A stretch of 64,000 bases of DNA from JBBWZH01 sp035544115 (GCA_963714145.1 OY970235.1:4836001-4900000); one strand, 5' to 3'; shown: positions 51,637-60,576, counted from the stretch's first letter. Program-made: numbers and translations. The notes: a model not told the origin generated them from the sequence alone.

Positions 51637-51662
51637 ACGCCGCCGGAGCTCCGAACCGTGAG
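51637..51662 (+). repeat. Dispersed repeat, left half
   Basis: GACGCCGCCGGAGCTCCGAA followed by CCGTGAG. It matches 13205-13231 with one difference. Here it is separated from its right half (GAGATGGCACCCTTCA, 52135-52150) by the 472-bp element. Confidence 0.65.
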
Positions 51663-52134
51663 ACCCGACTTAGGCCACGGTTCGGTGATTGGGGTACTGG
51701 CGGCCCTGTGACCTGCATGTTTGCGCTCGAAGGCACGCACTAAGCAGGCGCTCTACCCTGCCGGACTTGTGGTGTATGCCCGGAAGATGAGGACGGCGTC
51801 TGGGGCGACGACGCTGCAGTCCGCACTCGCTGCGTCGGGAGCCACGCGAGATCGAGCAACATCGGTTCGCCGCACACCGATGCGGACCGTAGGGCCTGCT
51901 GACAGAGAGGGGGCGGCGATAGCACAGCAGCGGGCTGAAAGCGATGCAGGACGGGCCAGACCGGCACCTGCCAGCGGGGGTCGGCCAGCTGCGGGCGTGC
52001 CGCCGGTCACGCGCTCGCGGATGGACCGCCCGTGTGCCCTTGTCAGCCGCGATGACGTGCTCGGACTGGCGCCCCGACCGGCAGGCACGAGGTGACCGCC
52101 ACCCACGGCACGCACTAAATGGCCTAAGTCGGGT
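51663..52134. mobile_element. Non-autonomous element (472 bp) with 15-bp TIRs
   Basis: Perfect terminal inverted repeats ACCCGACTTAGGCCA (51663-51677) and TGGCCTAAGTCGGGT (52120-52134) are bounded by GAG on both sides (51660-51662 and 52135-52137), the expected 3-bp target duplication. Inside, GGCACGCACTAA occurs near both ends (51735-51746 and 52108-52119) and no transposase frame is visible. The repeat it interrupts is found unbroken at 13205. It is best read as a MITE-like or deleted insertion sequence; the mobilising transposase family was not identified. Confidence 0.68.
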
Positions 52135-52150
52135 GAGATGGCACCCTTCA
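52135..52150 (+). repeat. Dispersed repeat, right half
   Basis: GAGATGGCACCCTTCA follows the right end of the 472-bp element. It corresponds to GAGGTGGCACCCATCA at 13229-13244 and to the inverted copy at 7847-7864. Confidence 0.6.
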
Positions 52151-52479
52151 GCCGAGCGCGGCCGACCCGGCGCTGACCGTCGTTGACGTGCTGGCCCGCA
52201 GCACGGGTGACCTCGGCGTAGCCCACACCAACGCGCAATCTGCGCTGGCATCGGAGCCGGGCTTGTCCACGGCCGCCCTGACCGCTCTTGTAGACCAGCC
52301 CGACCCTCGCGTGTCGGCGCTCACGAAATTCCCCAGTTGTCGGGTTTGACGCTCAGGTAATTCCCCACCCCGGTTGCTCGTCGCTCAGGTAATTCCCATG
52401 GGGACGGCGAGCGTGCCGTCGGGTGGTGGTCCTCGCTAGTCGTGCAGGGTGCTGCCTCGTCCGGGTGACGGGGGAGCCG

Positions 52480-54168
52480 ATGGCGAGGAGAACGTTCGAC
52501 GTGGTCGATGTGACCGAGATCTTGATCCACTGGTATGCGGGCCGCTCGCTGAGCGAGGTGTCGGTGTCGCTGGGGGTGGACCGCAAGACGATCCGTAAGT
52601 ACCTGGCCCCGGCGGTGGCCGCGGGGCTGGCCCCGGGTGGGCCGGCGATGACGGCCGGGGACTGGGGCGAGCTGGTGGCTGGCTGGTTCCCGCAGCTGGC
52701 CGACACCAGGCTGCGGCAGACGACGTGGCCGCAGATCGCCGCGCATCACGAGTACATCGTGGAGATGCTGAAGGCCGGGGTGACGCAGGCGACGATCCAC
52801 CAGCGGCTGCGTGACGAGCAGGGTCTGGCCGCCAGTGTGGCGTCGCTGAAGCGGTATGTGGCGGCCAACGTCGCGGAGGAGGCGCGGCGGGACCGGGTGG
52901 TGGTGCTGCGGGAGGAGACCGACACCCCGCCCGGTGAGGAAGCTCAGATCGACTACGGGCACCTGGGGCACTGGGTCGAGCCGGGCACGGGCCGGCGGCG
53001 GCGGGTGTGGGCGTTCGCGATGGTGCTGGCCTGCTCGCGGTACCTGTTCGTGCGCCCGGTCCTGGTGATGGATCAGCGGGCGTGGACCGAGGCGCACGTG
53101 GCGGCGTTCGCGTTCTTCGGCGGCGCCCCTGCGCGGCTGGTGCCGGACAATCTGCGGACCGGGGTGGACCGGCCGGACCTGTATGACCCGAAGATCAACC
53201 GGTCCTATGCCGAGCTGGCCGACCACCACGGGGTGCTGGTCGACCCGGCGCGGGCGGGCAAGCCGCGGGACAAGGCCCGTATCGAGCGGCCGATGCCCTA
53301 TATCCGGGACAGCTTCTGGCGCGGGCGGGAGTTCACCTCGCTCGCGCAGATGCAGGCAGCCGCGGTCGAGTGGTCCCTGCAGGTCGCCGGCCGGCGGGCA
53401 TGCCGGCCACTGCACGGCGCCGCGCCCGCCGCGGTGTTCGCGGCGATCGAGGCCGCGGCGCTGCGGCCGCTGCCGGCGCGGGAGTTCGTGCTCGCCAGCT
53501 GGTCGAGGGCCACCGTCGGGCCGGACATCCACGCCAAGGTCGGGCGCACGATCTACTCGGTGCCCTGGCGGCTGATCGGTGAGCGGCTCGACGCCCGGGC
53601 CACCCCGACCACCGTGCAGCTGTTCCACAATGGACAGTTGGTCGCCACGCACCCGGTCAAGACGCAGGGGAAGCAGACCGACTTCGCCCACTACCCGCCG
53701 GAGAAGGTCGCGTTCCGGATGCGGACCCCGATCTGGTGCCGCACCCGCGCCGGGCAGATCGGCCCGGCCACCGCCGAGGTGATCGCCGGCCTGCTGGCGG
53801 TCAACGCACTGTTCCGGCTCCGCGCCGCCCAAGGCGTGCTCGGCCTGGCCGACAAATACAGCACTGCGCGGCTGGAGGCCGCCTGCGCCAAGGCCACCGC
53901 AGTCGGGGACCCCTCCTACCGCACCATCAAAGGAATCCTCGCCGCCGGCGTCGAGACCGACCCGCCCGCGCCGGCCGCCGGTGACGGCGGTGCCGCCGCG
54001 CACCTGCGTGGCCCGACGCAGCTGTTCTCCAACGTCGTCCCCCTGCCCACCGTCCCCCTGCCGACCACGACCGGCCCGCTCGGCCAGGACCCGGCCACCT
54101 CGGGCGAGGCCCACACCGGCCACGGTGAGGGCTGTGACGACGACCGCGCCGAGGGAACAGCGCCATGA
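52480..54168 (+). CDS. istA: IS21-family transposase IstA
   Basis: This 562-aa transposase has an N-terminal helix-turn-helix (SLSEVSVSLGVDRKTIRKYL), then the integrase-core DDE domain: EEAQIDYGHLG with the first Asp, LVPDNLRTGV with the second, and a Glu in KPRDKARIERPMPYIRDSFW. A C-terminal beta region follows (KVGRTIYSVPWRLIGERLDA). ATG at 52480 is used. The gene is intact. Transposition also needs the IstB ATPase, which is broken here, so this copy is probably immobile without help. Confidence 0.94.
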   Translation: MARRTFDVVDVTEILIHWYAGRSLSEVSVSLGVDRKTIRKYLAPAVAAGLAPGGPAMTAGDWGELVAGWFPQLADTRLRQTTWPQIAAHHEYIVEMLKAGVTQATIHQRLRDEQGLAASVASLKRYVAANVAEEARRDRVVVLREETDTPPGEEAQIDYGHLGHWVEPGTGRRRRVWAFAMVLACSRYLFVRPVLVMDQRAWTEAHVAAFAFFGGAPARLVPDNLRTGVDRPDLYDPKINRSYAELADHHGVLVDPARAGKPRDKARIERPMPYIRDSFWRGREFTSLAQMQAAAVEWSLQVAGRRACRPLHGAAPAAVFAAIEAAALRPLPAREFVLASWSRATVGPDIHAKVGRTIYSVPWRLIGERLDARATPTTVQLFHNGQLVATHPVKTQGKQTDFAHYPPEKVAFRMRTPIWCRTRAGQIGPATAEVIAGLLAVNALFRLRAAQGVLGLADKYSTARLEAACAKATAVGDPSYRTIKGILAAGVETDPPAPAAGDGGAAAHLRGPTQLFSNVVPLPTVPLPTTTGPLGQDPATSGEAHTGHGEGCDDDRAEGTAP

Positions 54169-54385
54169 CCCAGACCACCCAGACCAAGACCGCCCACGCC
54201 GCCGCCGGGCCGGCCTACCCGCTGCCCACACCGGCGGCCGATCCCCGGTTCACCTACGGCCTGATCCTTGATCTCGCCGACGTACTCACCGCCCACAGCT
54301 ACCCGCCACCGGCGGGCACCGACTTGGACCGTTCCCGCTTTGGTGGACACCGTGATTAGCTGCCCGGTCCGCCGGGAGATACGGA

Positions 54386-54706
54386 ATGGGTTCGACACGC
54401 CGTAGTTTTACCGAGGAGTACAAGGCGCAGGCGGTAGCTTTCGTCATTGAGGACCGTCGGCCGGTTGCCGAGGTGGCGCGGAACATCGGCGTCCATGAGA
54501 TGACGCTGAGGAAATGGGTGAACAGAGCGAAGGACGACGCCGAGCCGCCGAAACCGGCGGACGCGCCGCTGGGTGAGGCGGAGCGGGCCGAGCTGGTGCG
54601 GCTCCGCGCGGAACTGAAGGACGCCCGCGCGGAGAACATCGAGTTGCAGATGCAGGTCGAGTTCGCAAAAAAAGTAGCGTCCTGGTTTGCGAAGGGAAAG
54701 CAGTGA
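54386..54706 (+). CDS. IS3 element 1 OrfA (HTH protein)
   Basis: This 106-aa protein has an HTH_Tnp_1 domain (SFTEEYKAQAVAFVIEDRRP, VAEVARNIGVHEMTLRKWVN) and a C-terminal leucine-zipper coil (EAERAELVRLRAELKDARAE). Near its end a run of seven A followed by G (54667-54674) is set for minus-one frameshifting at A AAA AAG, which would join OrfA to OrfB and make the full transposase. Alone it acts as a repressor in known IS3 elements. Confidence 0.92.
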   Translation: MGSTRRSFTEEYKAQAVAFVIEDRRPVAEVARNIGVHEMTLRKWVNRAKDDAEPPKPADAPLGEAERAELVRLRAELKDARAENIELQMQVEFAKKVASWFAKGKQ

Positions 54707-55587
54707 AGTTCGCTGCCATCGCGGACTGGGCTGACACCGGAGCCTTTCCCGTCGCGTTCATGTGCCGCCAGCTGGACGTGTCCCGCTCGGGCTACTACGC
54801 CTGGCTGACGGCCGCGCCGTCCGCCCGCGCCACCGACGACGCGGCGCTGAGCACCCTGATCGCCACCCTGTACCGGCACGGCCGCGGCAACCCCGGCGTC
54901 CGCCGCGTCCGCGCCGGCCTGGCCGCGCTGGGCCGCAACCTGTCCCACAAACGGGTCTGGCGCCTGATGCGCGCCGCTGGCCTGCGCGGACGCCACCCCA
55001 GAGCCTGGAAACGCACCACCATCGCCGGCGACCACCCGGTCCCCGCACCCGACCTGATCGGCCGGAACTTCACCGCCGAACACCCGAACCAGCGCTGGTG
55101 CGGGGATATCACCTACATCAAAACCTGGGACGGCTGGGCCTACCTCGCGACCGTCATCGACCTGCACTCCAGGACCGTCGTCGGCTGGGCCATCGCCGAC
55201 CACATGCGCACCGACCTCGTCACCGCCGCCCTGGACATGGCCATCGCCCGGCGCCACCCACCGGCCGGTGTCATCTTCCACAGCGACCGCGGAACGCAAT
55301 ACACGTCTGGCCAGTTCGACCGGTACTGCACGAAGAACAAGATACGCCGATCACTCGGCCGGACCGGAATCTGCTACGACAACGCCGTCTCCGAATCATT
55401 CTTCGCGACCTACAAGAAGGAACTCATCCACACCCGGCCCTGGCCGACTCTCAAAACCCTGAAGAAAGAGACGTCCGACTGGATCGAAACCTACTACAAC
55501 ACCATCCGCCGCCACTCAACCCTCGAATACTTGACACCCGCAGAATACGAACTAGGCTACAGACACCTCAACCAATTGGCAGCCTAA
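54703..55587 (+). CDS. IS3 element 1 OrfB (DDE transposase)
   Basis: This 294-aa integrase-core domain shows the triad: Asp in RWCGDITYIKT, Asp in FHSDRGTQYTS, and Glu in YDNAVSESFFATYKKELIHT with the Lys seven residues later, a classic DD35E-K. An HTH_21 part leads (FMCRQLDVSRSGYYAWL). GTG at 54703 overlaps the OrfA stop; expression is expected mainly through the frameshift. Intact. Confidence 0.95.
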   Translation: MKFAAIADWADTGAFPVAFMCRQLDVSRSGYYAWLTAAPSARATDDAALSTLIATLYRHGRGNPGVRRVRAGLAALGRNLSHKRVWRLMRAAGLRGRHPRAWKRTTIAGDHPVPAPDLIGRNFTAEHPNQRWCGDITYIKTWDGWAYLATVIDLHSRTVVGWAIADHMRTDLVTAALDMAIARRHPPAGVIFHSDRGTQYTSGQFDRYCTKNKIRRSLGRTGICYDNAVSESFFATYKKELIHTRPWPTLKTLKKETSDWIETYYNTIRRHSTLEYLTPAEYELGYRHLNQLAA

Positions 55588-56180
55588 AACCGCTGTCCAA
55601 AAAAGCGGGAACACTCCAACTGGGTGGACCTGATGAGCGCCGTGTTCGGCTTCCTCTACCAGCCCGACCGCCAGCCCAAGCAGGAGACCCGATGACCGTC
55701 CTGGACACCGCCCTGCACGACAGCCTGCGCGCGCTGAAGCTCTCCGGCATGCTGCACACCCTCGACGCCCGCCTGGTCCAAGCCCAAGCCGGCGAACTCG
55801 GCCACCTGGACTTCCTCCAAGTCCTCTGCCACGACGAAATCACCCGCCGCGAAGCCATGGGCATGGAGCGGCGGCTGCGCCGCGCCCGGTTCGAACACCC
55901 CGTCACCCTCGAGGAGTTCGACTTCACCGCCAACCCCAAACTCCCCGCCGCCCAGATCCGCGACCTCGCCGCCCTGCGCTGGCTCGCCGCTGGCGAGTCC
56001 GTGATCCTGCACGGCCCGGTCGGCGTCGGGAAAACCCATGTCGCACAAGGCCTCGGACACCTCGCCATCCGCCGCGGCGCCGACGTCCGCTTCACCAAAA
56101 CCAGCCGCGCCCTGGCCGACCTGGCGAGCCTCCCAGATTCCGGACAGGGGACCCAATAAGGTCCCGGTCTGGAATGGAGG

Positions 56181-56478
56181 ATGGGAATGCCGGAACGGCG
56201 GAGGAAGTTTCTCGCCCGAGTTTAAGGACGAGGCGGTGAGAATGGTGATCGAGACGTCTCGTCCGGTCGCCGAGGTCGCTCGGGAGATTCAGGTCAATGA
56301 GGGCACGCTCGGGAGTTGGGTGGCGAAGTACCGGGCCACCCACGCCGGTGATGAGCCGCCGCTGACGGTGTCGGAACGGGCGCGGCTGCGTGAACTGGAG
56401 CGGGAGAACCGGGAGCTGCGGATGAAGGCCGAGTTCCTGGGGAAAACGGCAGCCTTCTTCGCCCGGGACTATCGGTGA
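56181..56478 (+). pseudogene. IS3 element 2 OrfA, frameshifted at 5' end
   Basis: The expected start ATG (56187, or 56181) reads MPERRRKF and then meets a stop 4 codons later. The genuine continuation SPEFKDEAVRMVIETSRPVA, VNEGTLGSWVAKYRA and the coil ERARLRELERENRELRMKAE is in another frame. One extra T in AAGTTTCTCG near 56207-56210 accounts for the break. Without the HTH start, transposase production should be impaired, though an internal GTG (56236) might restart translation. Confidence 0.78.
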
Positions 56479-57356
56479 CCGCGAAGTACGAGTTCATCGA
56501 CGCGGAGAAGGCGAATTATCCGGTGACCGCGATGTGCGGCTGGGCTGGCGTGTCCCGGTCCGGCTATTACGAGTGGCGTGACCGGCCAGCGTCAGCGACC
56601 GCGGCCCGCCGCGACCGGCTCAAGCTGCTCATCCGCCGCGTGTTCGCCGACTCCGACGGCACCTACGGCCACCGCCGCGTGCACGCCCAGTTGGCCCGCT
56701 GGGGCACCGCGGCCAGCCCCGAACTGGTCCGCGCGCTGATGCGTGACCTGGGCCTCGTGCCCTGCCAGCCGCGGCCGTGGCGGCCGACCACGACCATCGC
56801 CGGCGACGCTGCCGGCCTGCCCGACCTGCTCGGCCGGGACTTCACCGCTGCCACCCCCGGAACGAAACTCGTCGCCGACATCACCTACATTCCGACCTGG
56901 GAGGGATGGCTCTATTTGGCGACCGTGATCGACTGCCACACCAAAGCCTGCATCGGCTACGCCATGGCCGACCACATGCGTACCAGCCTCGTCACCGACG
57001 CCCTGGACATGGCCGCCCGGAACTACCCGCTCGCCGACGGCGTCATCTTCCACTCCGACCGCGGCACGCAATATATGTCTCAAGAATTCGCCGACCACGC
57101 CGCCGAACTTGGCGTGCGGCGCTCGGTGGGCCGGACCGGAGTGTGCTGGGACAACGCCCAAGCCGAATCGTTCAACGCCGCCGTGAAAGTGGAACGAGTG
57201 AACCGGACCGTCTACCCGACCCGGGAACACGCCCGGAAAGACGTGACCCGGTACATCGAGTTCCGCTACAATACCCGCAGGCTCCACTCCGCACTCGGCT
57301 ACCGCACCCCCGCCGAGGCCTACAACGACTACCTGAACACGCACCGGGCAGCATGA
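56475..57356 (+). CDS. IS3 element 2 OrfB (DDE transposase)
   Basis: The 293-aa integrase-core protein has HTH_21 (AMCGWAGVSRSGYYEWRDRP), Asp in LVADITYIPT, Asp in FHSDRGTQYMS, and Glu in WDNAQAESFNAAVKVERV. GTG at 56475 overlaps the OrfA stop by four bases. The frame is intact, but its upstream partner is shifted. A GGGGAAAAC run near 56440 is a possible frameshift site. Confidence 0.94.
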   Translation: MTAKYEFIDAEKANYPVTAMCGWAGVSRSGYYEWRDRPASATAARRDRLKLLIRRVFADSDGTYGHRRVHAQLARWGTAASPELVRALMRDLGLVPCQPRPWRPTTTIAGDAAGLPDLLGRDFTAATPGTKLVADITYIPTWEGWLYLATVIDCHTKACIGYAMADHMRTSLVTDALDMAARNYPLADGVIFHSDRGTQYMSQEFADHAAELGVRRSVGRTGVCWDNAQAESFNAAVKVERVNRTVYPTREHARKDVTRYIEFRYNTRRLHSALGYRTPAEAYNDYLNTHRAA

Positions 57357-57897
57357 ACTAACCACAAATCAACTGTCCGGAAAATGCGAGGCAGACCAAC
57401 CTCGCCGGCGGCCACGCCGACCGCACCTGGCCCCGCCGCCTCGCCGAACTCACCCGACCCGACGTCCTCATCCTCGACGACTTCGCCATGCGCGAACTCA
57501 CCCCGACCCAAGCCGACGACCTCTACGAACTCGTCTCCGAACGCGCCCGCACCGGCCGGTCACTCATCATCACCGCCAACCGCGCACCCGCCGACTGGTA
57601 CCCGCTGTTCCCCAACCCCGTCGTCGCCGAGTCCCTGCTGGACCGGCTCATCAACACCAGCCACCAGATCCTCATGACCGGACCCAGCTACCGCCCCAAC
57701 AAGCGACCCGGGCGAGCCGCCTCGACACCGAAGGAGGCCAACCAGTAGAACAACCCCCGAGGCCCACCCCCTGGGGAATTATCTGAACACAGCCCCGGGA
57801 ATTATGTGAGCGTCGACACGCGCTCGTAACGGGCCCCCCGGCCACCCGGCCAGGTGCCTGCTGCTGCCGTCGTACTTGCTACGGCGGGGCTGGTCGA

Positions 57898-59034
57898 TCA
57901 CTCGGGCATGAGTAGGTCGCTGATGGCGTCGAAGATCACCCGCCGGTGGTCTTCGGTCTGGACGTCGGCGAGGTAGACCGATGGGTACTTGTTCCATCCG
58001 CTGGCCTGGGCGTCGTCGATCTTGGATGTCAAGCTGGGGATCGTCTGGAGGATCCGGGCGGCTCGTTCGACCCGGTCGGCGCCGAGTCGTTTCGCGACGT
58101 CGGCGAGGTAGAAGACGAGGTAGGCGCGGGTGGTCGGGTTCTCGTTGTTGGCGTTGAGCACCCAGACGCCGGTGGGTTGCCCGGCGAGGGGGTACCAGCC
58201 GGCGACGCCGGGGGTGACGCCTTTCCCCCAGGACAGCCGGGAGCCCTGTTTGTCGACGTCGTCGAGGAGGCGGCGCATGAGGTCCACCTCGGCGGCGGAG
58301 CATCGCGCGGTGGCGGCCGCGAGGAAGGTGGTGCGGTCCCACTGCTGGCCACCAACGGTCTTGGCTGCGACGGCGGTAGCGGTCCGGCCGACGACCCTTG
58401 GCACATAAGCGGTGTGGGCGCCGCCGACGTACTGGCGTAGCTCGACGCCGAGCACCTCGGCGGGGCTCATCTGCTCGTTGAGGAATTCGATGATCCGGAC
58501 GAGTTCCGGCGGGATGGCGTCGGCCACGAACACCATGCGTATGCGCCCAGCGGTGAGGTTCGTCTCGACGGTCATCCAGAACTCTGCGGGGTCGAGGTCG
58601 GGCCGCAACTCGGCGAGGAGCTGCTCGCTCGTACGGTTGTGCTCGTCTGCGGTCTTCTGCAGCGATGCCTGCAGCGCGGCCACTGGCCAGTAGCGAACGC
58701 CGTTGGCGGCGTAGTCGAGCATCTGGCCAACCACCTCGCGGCGTATCCGGGTGTCGCTCGAACGCTTGACCTCAACCAGCACCGGGATGCCGTCGGCATC
58801 GAGGAAGAGGTGATCCAGGCTCCAGCTCGCGCCCGCCCCCGTGGCGCCCGGCACGCCCATCTCGCGCCGGATCAGGAGCAGCCGCGCCTCGTTGTCACCG
58901 CTGGTCGTCGGTCCCGCGATGACTTCCGGATAGTGCGCGAGCGCCTCCTGCAGCACCGCCTCGGAGTCGTACGGCGTCGCCTCCAAGACGGCCAACTGGT
59001 CGCCCGCCTTCAAGAAGATCCCATCACCTGGCAC
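57898..59034 (-). CDS. Putative PD-(D/E)xK nuclease-like protein
   Basis: This 378-aa protein has a nuclease-like core at about residues 68-115: SWSLDHLFLDADG with Asp, PVLVEVKRSSDTRIRREVVG with the E-x-K motif, then GQMLDYAANG, as in NucS/RecB-type PD-(D/E)xK folds. The C-terminal half has no assigned domain (FLNEQMSPAEVLGVELRQYV, KGVTPGVAGWYPLAGQPTG). GTG at 59034 follows AGGGGGAC. Close to the helicase and a second nuclease-like gene, it fits a phage-defence island; direct evidence for a defence role is absent. Confidence 0.8.
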   Translation of the reverse strand: MPGDGIFLKAGDQLAVLEATPYDSEAVLQEALAHYPEVIAGPTTSGDNEARLLLIRREMGVPGATGAGASWSLDHLFLDADGIPVLVEVKRSSDTRIRREVVGQMLDYAANGVRYWPVAALQASLQKTADEHNRTSEQLLAELRPDLDPAEFWMTVETNLTAGRIRMVFVADAIPPELVRIIEFLNEQMSPAEVLGVELRQYVGGAHTAYVPRVVGRTATAVAAKTVGGQQWDRTTFLAAATARCSAAEVDLMRRLLDDVDKQGSRLSWGKGVTPGVAGWYPLAGQPTGVWVLNANNENPTTRAYLVFYLADVAKRLGADRVERAARILQTIPSLTSKIDDAQASGWNKYPSVYLADVQTEDHRRVIFDAISDLLMPE

Positions 59035-59075
59035 ACGTCCCCCTTATTCCAGTGCCACGCAAACTGAGCGCCCGG

Positions 59076-60524
59076 TCATGCGATGCCCCCGAGCAGGGTG
59101 GCGACGCCGATGTCGTGCCAGGTCGTCAGGCGCCGGGCTGCGCCGGGACTCATGCCGTAGTCGTTCTGCAGCGTAGTGGCGATGACGCCGCGGCCGGTGC
59201 CGTCCACCTCGTACAGGCCGTGGCGGCGCAGCCGGTGGACGACGCCGAGCCCGCGCAGTGCGGCCGGTACGAGGGTGAGCAGTTCGAGGCCGTCGTCGGT
59301 GTTGCGGTGCCAGTGGCCGCCCTCGCGTTGTGGGAAGAGGGTGTCGAAGGCGGCGAGGCCGGCGGCCGCGTCGGCGGGGCTCAGGTCGACTTCCTCGGCA
59401 AGCAGTGCGATCTCGTCGGTGCGGCGTTCGGTGACGAGGAAGCCGCCCCAGCAGCCGAGGTAGGTCTGCCAGAGCAGGGGCCAGCGGGTGGCCGGTGGGT
59501 TTTGCCGCAGGTAGTTGATCCGGGACCGCCAGGTGGGGCGCAGCCGTGGGTCGGAGCCGAGTACGAGGGCGCGTACGTCGTCCTCGGGCAGCAGTACCCC
59601 GATTTCCACGACGGTGGCGAGCAGGGCCAGCCGGGCGGCGTGCTGCAGCAGTAGGGCGGCCTGGAGCCAGGCGTTCTGGCCGGCTTCCATCACCGCCCAC
59701 GGCAGCCGGGACGTGTCGGTGTCGGTGGAGCCGGTTTCGATCGCGACCCGCAGGGCGAGCAGCCGGCCGAAGTCGTTGAAGCTCTCCGTCTGCCGTTGCA
59801 GCCGGTCGACCGGGCTCGCGACGAGCGGGAGGTTCTCGTAGACGCGGACGTTCCAGCGGTAGGCGGCGCGTACGGCGTCGGAGCCGGGATGTTGGTCGAG
59901 CAGCGGTTTCCAGGACGGGCGCAGGCGGTTCTGCAGGGCGTGTGAGTCGAGCCAGGTGCGGAAGCAGGCTGGGTCGGCGGGCCGCGGCCGTACGCCGGTT
60001 GCGTGGTACATGGCGGCGAGGACGTTGGCCGGTGTCGGGTGGTCGGTGTCGAGCAGTCGCATGGTCCGCACGCCGAGGGTGAGCAGGCGTGGGGTGATGC
60101 GCTGCTCGAGCGGGCCGCGGTCGCTGTCGCGGCGGTAGGCGAACACGGCGCCTTCGGCGTCGATGTAGCTGCCGCGCCCCAGCAGCAGCATGACGTCGGT
60201 GGCGCCCCAGTTGCCGCTCTTCGCCTCGACGGCGAGCAGCCGCTGACCGTGAGCGGCGAACGGCTTGCGGGCGACGGCGTCGATCTCGAAGAGGTCCCGG
60301 TCCAGCAGGTCGCGCTCTTTGGGGTTCGGCTCGACGAACCATCCGCCGCATTGCAGGGCCGCGAATACGTGCGTTTCGAAGTCCTGCCCGACGGCGGCCG
60401 GCGCGGTTGCGGCTATGGCCGTCGCACCGTCCGGCAACAGCGACGAAACGTCCGCATCGGTAGAGAGCGTCCAATTCGTCAAGCGAGCCCCGATCCACGG
60501 ACGGCAACGATCACGGAATGTCAT
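59076..60524 (-). CDS. Large protein with nuclease-like N-terminal domain
   Basis: From ATG 60524 this is a 482-aa protein. Its N-terminal part (about 45-130) has FETHVFAALQCGGWFVEPNP, RDLFEIDAVARK and LLAVEAKSGNWGA, the E...D...ExK layout of PD-(D/E)xK nucleases. The remaining 350 residues are helical and unassigned. Starts at 60617 and 60569 are in frame but precede poorly coding sequence. It is transcribed away from the helicase gene; the 162-bp gap holds a perfect palindrome. Probably part of the same defence locus. Confidence 0.72.
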   Translation of the reverse strand: MTFRDRCRPWIGARLTNWTLSTDADVSSLLPDGATAIAATAPAAVGQDFETHVFAALQCGGWFVEPNPKERDLLDRDLFEIDAVARKPFAAHGQRLLAVEAKSGNWGATDVMLLLGRGSYIDAEGAVFAYRRDSDRGPLEQRITPRLLTLGVRTMRLLDTDHPTPANVLAAMYHATGVRPRPADPACFRTWLDSHALQNRLRPSWKPLLDQHPGSDAVRAAYRWNVRVYENLPLVASPVDRLQRQTESFNDFGRLLALRVAIETGSTDTDTSRLPWAVMEAGQNAWLQAALLLQHAARLALLATVVEIGVLLPEDDVRALVLGSDPRLRPTWRSRINYLRQNPPATRWPLLWQTYLGCWGGFLVTERRTDEIALLAEEVDLSPADAAAGLAAFDTLFPQREGGHWHRNTDDGLELLTLVPAALRGLGVVHRLRRHGLYEVDGTGRGVIATTLQNDYGMSPGAARRLTTWHDIGVATLLGGIA

Positions 60525-60576
60525 CGAATGGCGATCCCGTGTCAAGTTTGTCGAGCGATCTGCAGTTGGATCACTA

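Larger units (their letters stand above)
54325..55618 (+). mobile_element. IS3-family element 1 (1294 bp)
   Basis: Terminal inverted repeats TGGACCGTTCCCGCTTTGGT (54325 onward) and, reversed from the right end, TGGAGTGTTCCCGCTTTTTT. A 3-bp duplication ACT flanks it (54322-54324 and 55619-55621). It carries overlapping orfA and orfB with an A7 slippery run. All parts look intact, so it could be active. Confidence 0.93.
54165..55695 (+). pseudogene. Small IS21 accessory ORF, split by IS3
   Basis: ATG at 54165 overlaps the istA stop (ATGA). The frame reads TYGLILDLADVLTAHSYPPP up to 54324, is cut by the first IS3 copy (54325-55621 with one ACT), and resumes at 55622 as WVDLMSAVFGFLYQPD, ending with TGA at 55693-55695, which overlaps the istB ATG (55692). 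Removing the insert restores one 76-codon frame. The role of this small protein, found between istA and istB in actinomycete IS21 elements, is not known. Confidence 0.72.
56129..57386 (+). mobile_element. IS3-family element 2 (about 1258 bp)
   Basis: CGAG before (56125-56128) and after (57387-57390) is the apparent target duplication; 3 or 4 bp cannot be settled. Ends contain TTCCGGACAG near the left and CTGTCCGGAAAA near the right as inverted repeats, but the outermost bases do not align symmetrically. It carries orfA (frameshifted) and orfB. It is only distantly related to element 1, so two separate insertions hit the same IS21 copy. Confidence 0.88.
55692..57748 (+). pseudogene. istB: IstB helper ATPase gene, split by IS3
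   Basis: ATG at 55692 opens an IstB-type AAA+ protein: LKLSGMLHTLDARLVQAQAG, Walker A in HGPVGVGKTHVAQGLG. At 56128 it is cut by the second IS3 copy. It resumes at 57391 with QTNLAGGHADRTWPRRLAEL, Walker B region VLILDDFAMRELTP, and NRAPADWYPLFPNPVVAESL, ending at 57748. Removing 56129-57390 gives one exact 265-codon frame across a restored AGG codon. As it stands, the helper ATPase is inactivated. Confidence 0.92.
52312..57818. mobile_element. IS21-family element carrying two nested IS3 copies
   Basis: Terminal sequence TGTCGGCGCTCACGAAATTC (from 52312) is repeated inverted at the right end (TGTCGACGCTCACATAATTC, ending 57818). The internal ends have further AATTCCCC copies typical of IS21 multiple binding sites. 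Flanking CGCG (52308-52311 and 57819-57822) is a 4-bp target duplication. Genes in order: istA, a small overlapping ORF and istB. IS3 copies at 54325 and 56129 interrupt the last two. Without them the element would be about 2.95 kb. Confidence 0.87.

Noticed and set aside
52321..54231. 636-codon minus-strand frame across istA
   Set aside because: Antisense shadow of a clear IstA transposase.
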